A stretch of 64,000 bases of DNA from Auanema rhodensis. Its lineage: Eukaryota > Nematoda > Chromadorea > Rhabditida > Rhabditidae. Shown here in pieces: positions 61,231 to 64,000 of this stretch. The stretch is taken from NCBI GenBank assembly GCA_964057225.1, contig OZ059900.1:9930501-9994500 (forward strand), written 5' to 3'. Position 1 is the stretch's first letter. Each line of letters begins with the position of its first letter. The notes under the pieces are model-generated. The model worked only from the letters and a program-made list of their open reading frames with translations, made no database searches and had not been told where the DNA came from. A program made the translations under genes and the position numbers.

Positions 61231-61267
61231 GGTCAGGCTATATGACTCTTGGTCATAAAGCCTGACC
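61231..61267. repeat. Near-perfect hairpin
   Basis: GGTCAGGCT pairs with AGCCTGACC and TATGAC with GTCATA, with one A-A mismatch and a five-base TCTTG loop. Adjacent to the paralogue H upstream element. Confidence 0.8.
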
Positions 61268-61856
61268 ATAAACTTCATTTCTTAATCTCAAGAGTTAGAG
61301 ATGTCTTGCGAAATAATGTCTGAAAAGGAAATAGGAACATGTTTATAATTGTGTTTAAATAATGTGAATTGTAAAACTAGACAGCATATGAGAAACAATA
61401 GTCTGATAGAGTACCTCAATTTTATAACTCAGTTTATGTATTTATGAGAATGAACAATAACTTCAATACTGGAGTCAGATATCTTTTATTCAATAAGTTT
61501 TCAAAGCAAAAAACAAGTTGGTTTTGTTATAATATTATATTTCAGTTTCTTGTTTTGACAGATATTTAAAGAGAAATATTATAATAACTCAATGTAGAAC
61601 ACCAATAAACCAAAAGGTTCTGGGTTTTAAACAATCGTAGTACAGAAATGATATTGGATCAGATCGACAGATCTCTTTAGGTATTTGTTCTGAGGTTATT
61701 TGTTACGGTGTCGTATGAAACTTATTGACTATGTGTATGTCCAGGGTGGCGCTTTAAGCATTTTCACAAAAATTTAAATGCAAGTTTTTTCAATTGTTGT
61801 ATCAAAACAAACAAAATATAAAAAAACGTAATTTAATTAAGATATTCCTCGACAAA

Positions 61857-62700
61857 ATGAATCCTTCGACTGATAGACCCACCATTGCTAGACTACACTA
61901 TTTGGCTTATCGTCTATGGGAAATTTCAAAGCAGCTGAATCTGAACCGAAGAACAGTTGAAAAGATTATTCATCAGTGCAAAAAAAAGGAAGTGGTAGGC
62001 CTATTATTGAGAAGAAGATACAGAGATATAATGAGCTCAGTCTTAACATACTAAGTGCGAGCCTATATTATTTTAAGAAGGAGCATTCAGAGGATTGTCA
62101 AAAATGAGCTAAGCTTCGAAGTTATCGTATCACTCGCTCACATCATTCAACTGGAAATGCCTTGAATAGGTTAGAAAAGGCAAAGAAACAGCTTGAGATC
62201 AGTGAGGACCGCTAGAGAAATGTGTTTTGAAAATTTTTACTGTTGAAGCTTGTCGAAATCGTCAGAATTACGGCCAACTTTTGAAGAAAGATGAGAAGAA
62301 GAGAGCAGAAATTAAAATAGTTGGTAAACTATTCAGCACTTCTGTAATGGTTAGGGCCTGTATGAAGAAGACCCCTCTGGTTTTCATCGATAGAAATACA
62401 AATATTAACGCAAAATTTTAGCAAGAAGATGCGTTATCAGCTCTAGTAATTCCTTCATTGCAAGATAACTTCAGGAATAGCATCATGTTCATACAACAGG
62501 ATTAGGCTCCAATCCATGGAGCCAAGACTACAATTCGCATCAAACTCGCCAGAATCCCATGGATTTAGCTGTCTAGATGGCTAGAAGATGCTATCAGGAT
62601 AAAAACCTTTCAATCTGCTGATCATTTAAACAGGAATTACTTCTAACATGGAACTGAATAGTTGAAGAATATCTACGAGCAACGGTTGGATCAATAGAGT
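61857..62700 (+). pseudogene. Tc1/mariner-type transposase, decayed
   Basis: 61857 onward reads MNPSTDRPTIARLHYLAYRL then EISKQLNLNRRTVEKIIHQ, a helix-turn-helix DNA-binding domain. Further on, in broken frames, come a piece at 62227-62420 (ending FIDRNTNINAKF) and the hallmark FIQQD-stop-APIHGAKTT around 62488-62535, followed by a W-x-x-D/E-like SRWLEDAIR. Several stops and frameshifts make it inactive. Terminal inverted repeats were not found by eye. Confidence 0.65.
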
Positions 62701-63453
62701 GAAATCTGAAAACTTGTATAAAAGAATAAAGAAAATTATGAATGAATTCATATGCGAATATACTTATGAGCCACATGCTTGGGATTTTGGTATATCCATG
62801 AAGTGTTGCATCTGAAACCCACATGTTACTTCAAATATTATAACAGACACGTTTCCTCCCTTCTTGCTTAGGGTTTCATCAATAAAACAAATTGAAACTA
62901 CATTTTTATTCATATGGTATATACAGATTGTAACTAGAAATGGCATAGTTTATTCACAAGAATTCTTTCTATTCTAAATCTGTGTGAAAATACGGCAAAT
63001 GTTGAGATTTTCATTAATGATTGTATAGATATTCAATAAATTAAATAGAAATTTTAAAAAATTTCAGCAGATGGCCTTTCCAGTTTGATCAGAATGGAAT
63101 AGATGACTCTTGCTGTTTTAAAAAGTTCTTTCACAAAAAATTACTTGAAACAATGCGTTTTGAAAGTACTTTCTTTGTTGAAAACAGTAAAAAAAGTGTT
63201 CTTTCAAAGAAAAAGAAGAAAAACTGTGAGAACATAGAAAACGTTTTCTGAACAAACGTTTAAATCTACGTGCGATTTTCGAATATCAAACTATTCGCAT
63301 AGGCAAGTTACTATTGTCACGTAAAAAGGAGTGTGAGGGGAAGAATTTCATATTAATTTTTGATTCTTATTACGTCTAATAATGGCATCAAAGATATATA
63401 TAAAGCATAATCTCCTAAAAAAATTTCATAACGCTGTCGGTGTTTATCAAGTT
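62701..63453. other. Intergenic, AT-rich
   Basis: No supported exon. Includes the 3' flank of the coiled-coil gene. Confidence 0.4.
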
Positions 63454-63928
63454 TTAATGTAGATAGAAGCTCAACGATGCTGGATACTTCAAAAAACTTG
63501 GATCAACACTCAATTTCACCTTTAAGAAGTGAACTTTTTTAAATAGCCTCGTATATTTTCGATCCAGTTGGATGTTCCGCTCATGTTGCTCATTCATTTG
63601 GCTCAATAATATCTTCACCTTCTTCATATTTATTATCAATGCATCATCACTCTGCAATGTATTCAAACTTTGACCTTGTTCTTATCATTCCGTCTATCTT
63701 CCATCTTTTTAGTCTCTTCTTATACAAAAAAAGGTATTTATTTCTTCCATACTATCTCACTCATACCATGCATGTCGGTCAAACGTACTTGCTTTTGAAC
63801 TCGATCGACCAATTTCTTCAAGTATTGTAAACGATTGCTTTGGAACTGTTGAATCAATTCGTTTTTCATCTTCTTTTCCATCTCACGCCTATACGTTTCC
63901 AGTTCTATTCGATACAGCTGTGATGTTT
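63454..63928 (-). CDS. Coiled-coil protein, C-terminal two exons (gene continues beyond window)
   Basis: Exon 63789-63928 starts after TTTTCAG (2 nt plus 46 codons) and reads SQLYRIELETYRREMEKKMK and RLQYLKKLVDRVQKQ. It joins in phase 0 over an intron (GTACGT...TTGCAG) to exon 63454-63651, which reads SDDALIINMKKVKILLSQMN and LDRKYTRLFKKVHFLKVKLS and ends in TAA. Charge and heptad spacing suggest an extended coiled coil. The rest lies above 64000, so the family cannot be named. Confidence 0.65.
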
Positions 63929-64000
63929 CTGAAAATTTTGGTGAAATCCTAGCAAATCACATGTCCATAATTCTTATTTTCTTAACTTTCATATGATAAT

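Larger units (their letters stand above)
60812..61840. other. 5' region of paralogue H and intergenic
   Basis: Contains likely 5' exons or UTR (about 60879-60930 and 60982-61033, both with good GT/AG borders), the element copy at 61157-61208 and the hairpin at 61231-61267. No further coding exon recognised. Confidence 0.4.

Overview
The window looks like a nematode nuclear chromosome. It is very AT-rich and most introns are 45-60 bp. Many exons follow TTTCAG-type acceptors a few bases before the ATG, as in trans-spliced mRNAs. It holds two nematode-like 5S rRNA genes and an innexin gap-junction gene. I cannot place the species. Exon models were built by hand; I accepted a model when every exon stayed open and all splice phases agreed. 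No homology search was possible.

Left part, 1-11 kb: the last exon of a UDP-glucuronosyltransferase (+); a small secreted peptide-precursor candidate (-, 1100-1435); a nine-exon gene for a 303-residue protein with two membrane segments that I do not recognise (-, 2487-6586); and the two 3' exons of another unrecognised membrane protein (-, 10520-10997).

Middle, 11-41 kb: a long, mostly non-coding stretch that is pyrimidine-rich on the + strand, followed by an 11-coding-exon innexin of the UNC-7/UNC-9 type (33678-39276, +). Three small upstream exon candidates (15064, 18449, 30543) end in phase 0 and join in frame to the innexin's first shared exon, suggesting several alternative 5' ends spread over about 19 kb.

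Right part, 41-64 kb, is an accessory block. It starts with a 3.4-kb foldback (inverted-repeat) element. Next comes a minus-strand cluster of at least five diverged paralogues (starts at 45730, 48273, 50366, 57253, about 60811), a 3'-end pseudogene copy (53321-53575) and an unrelated small acidic gene (54203-54636). The paralogues share a Cys-containing helical core, a conserved intron position and, in four of five, a basic Ser/Lys-rich tail. Upstream of four of them lies the same two-part element, TTCCCGC (E2F-like) and TTACCGTA about 40-60 bp apart; extra copies form a tandem array at 57.9-58.5 kb. Two 5S rRNA units with a conserved 3' flank, a gutted LTR-retroelement and a dead Tc1-like transposon are mixed in. 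The last 0.5 kb holds the 3' end of a coiled-coil protein gene. The paralogue cluster with its shared upstream element is the best candidate for something undescribed.
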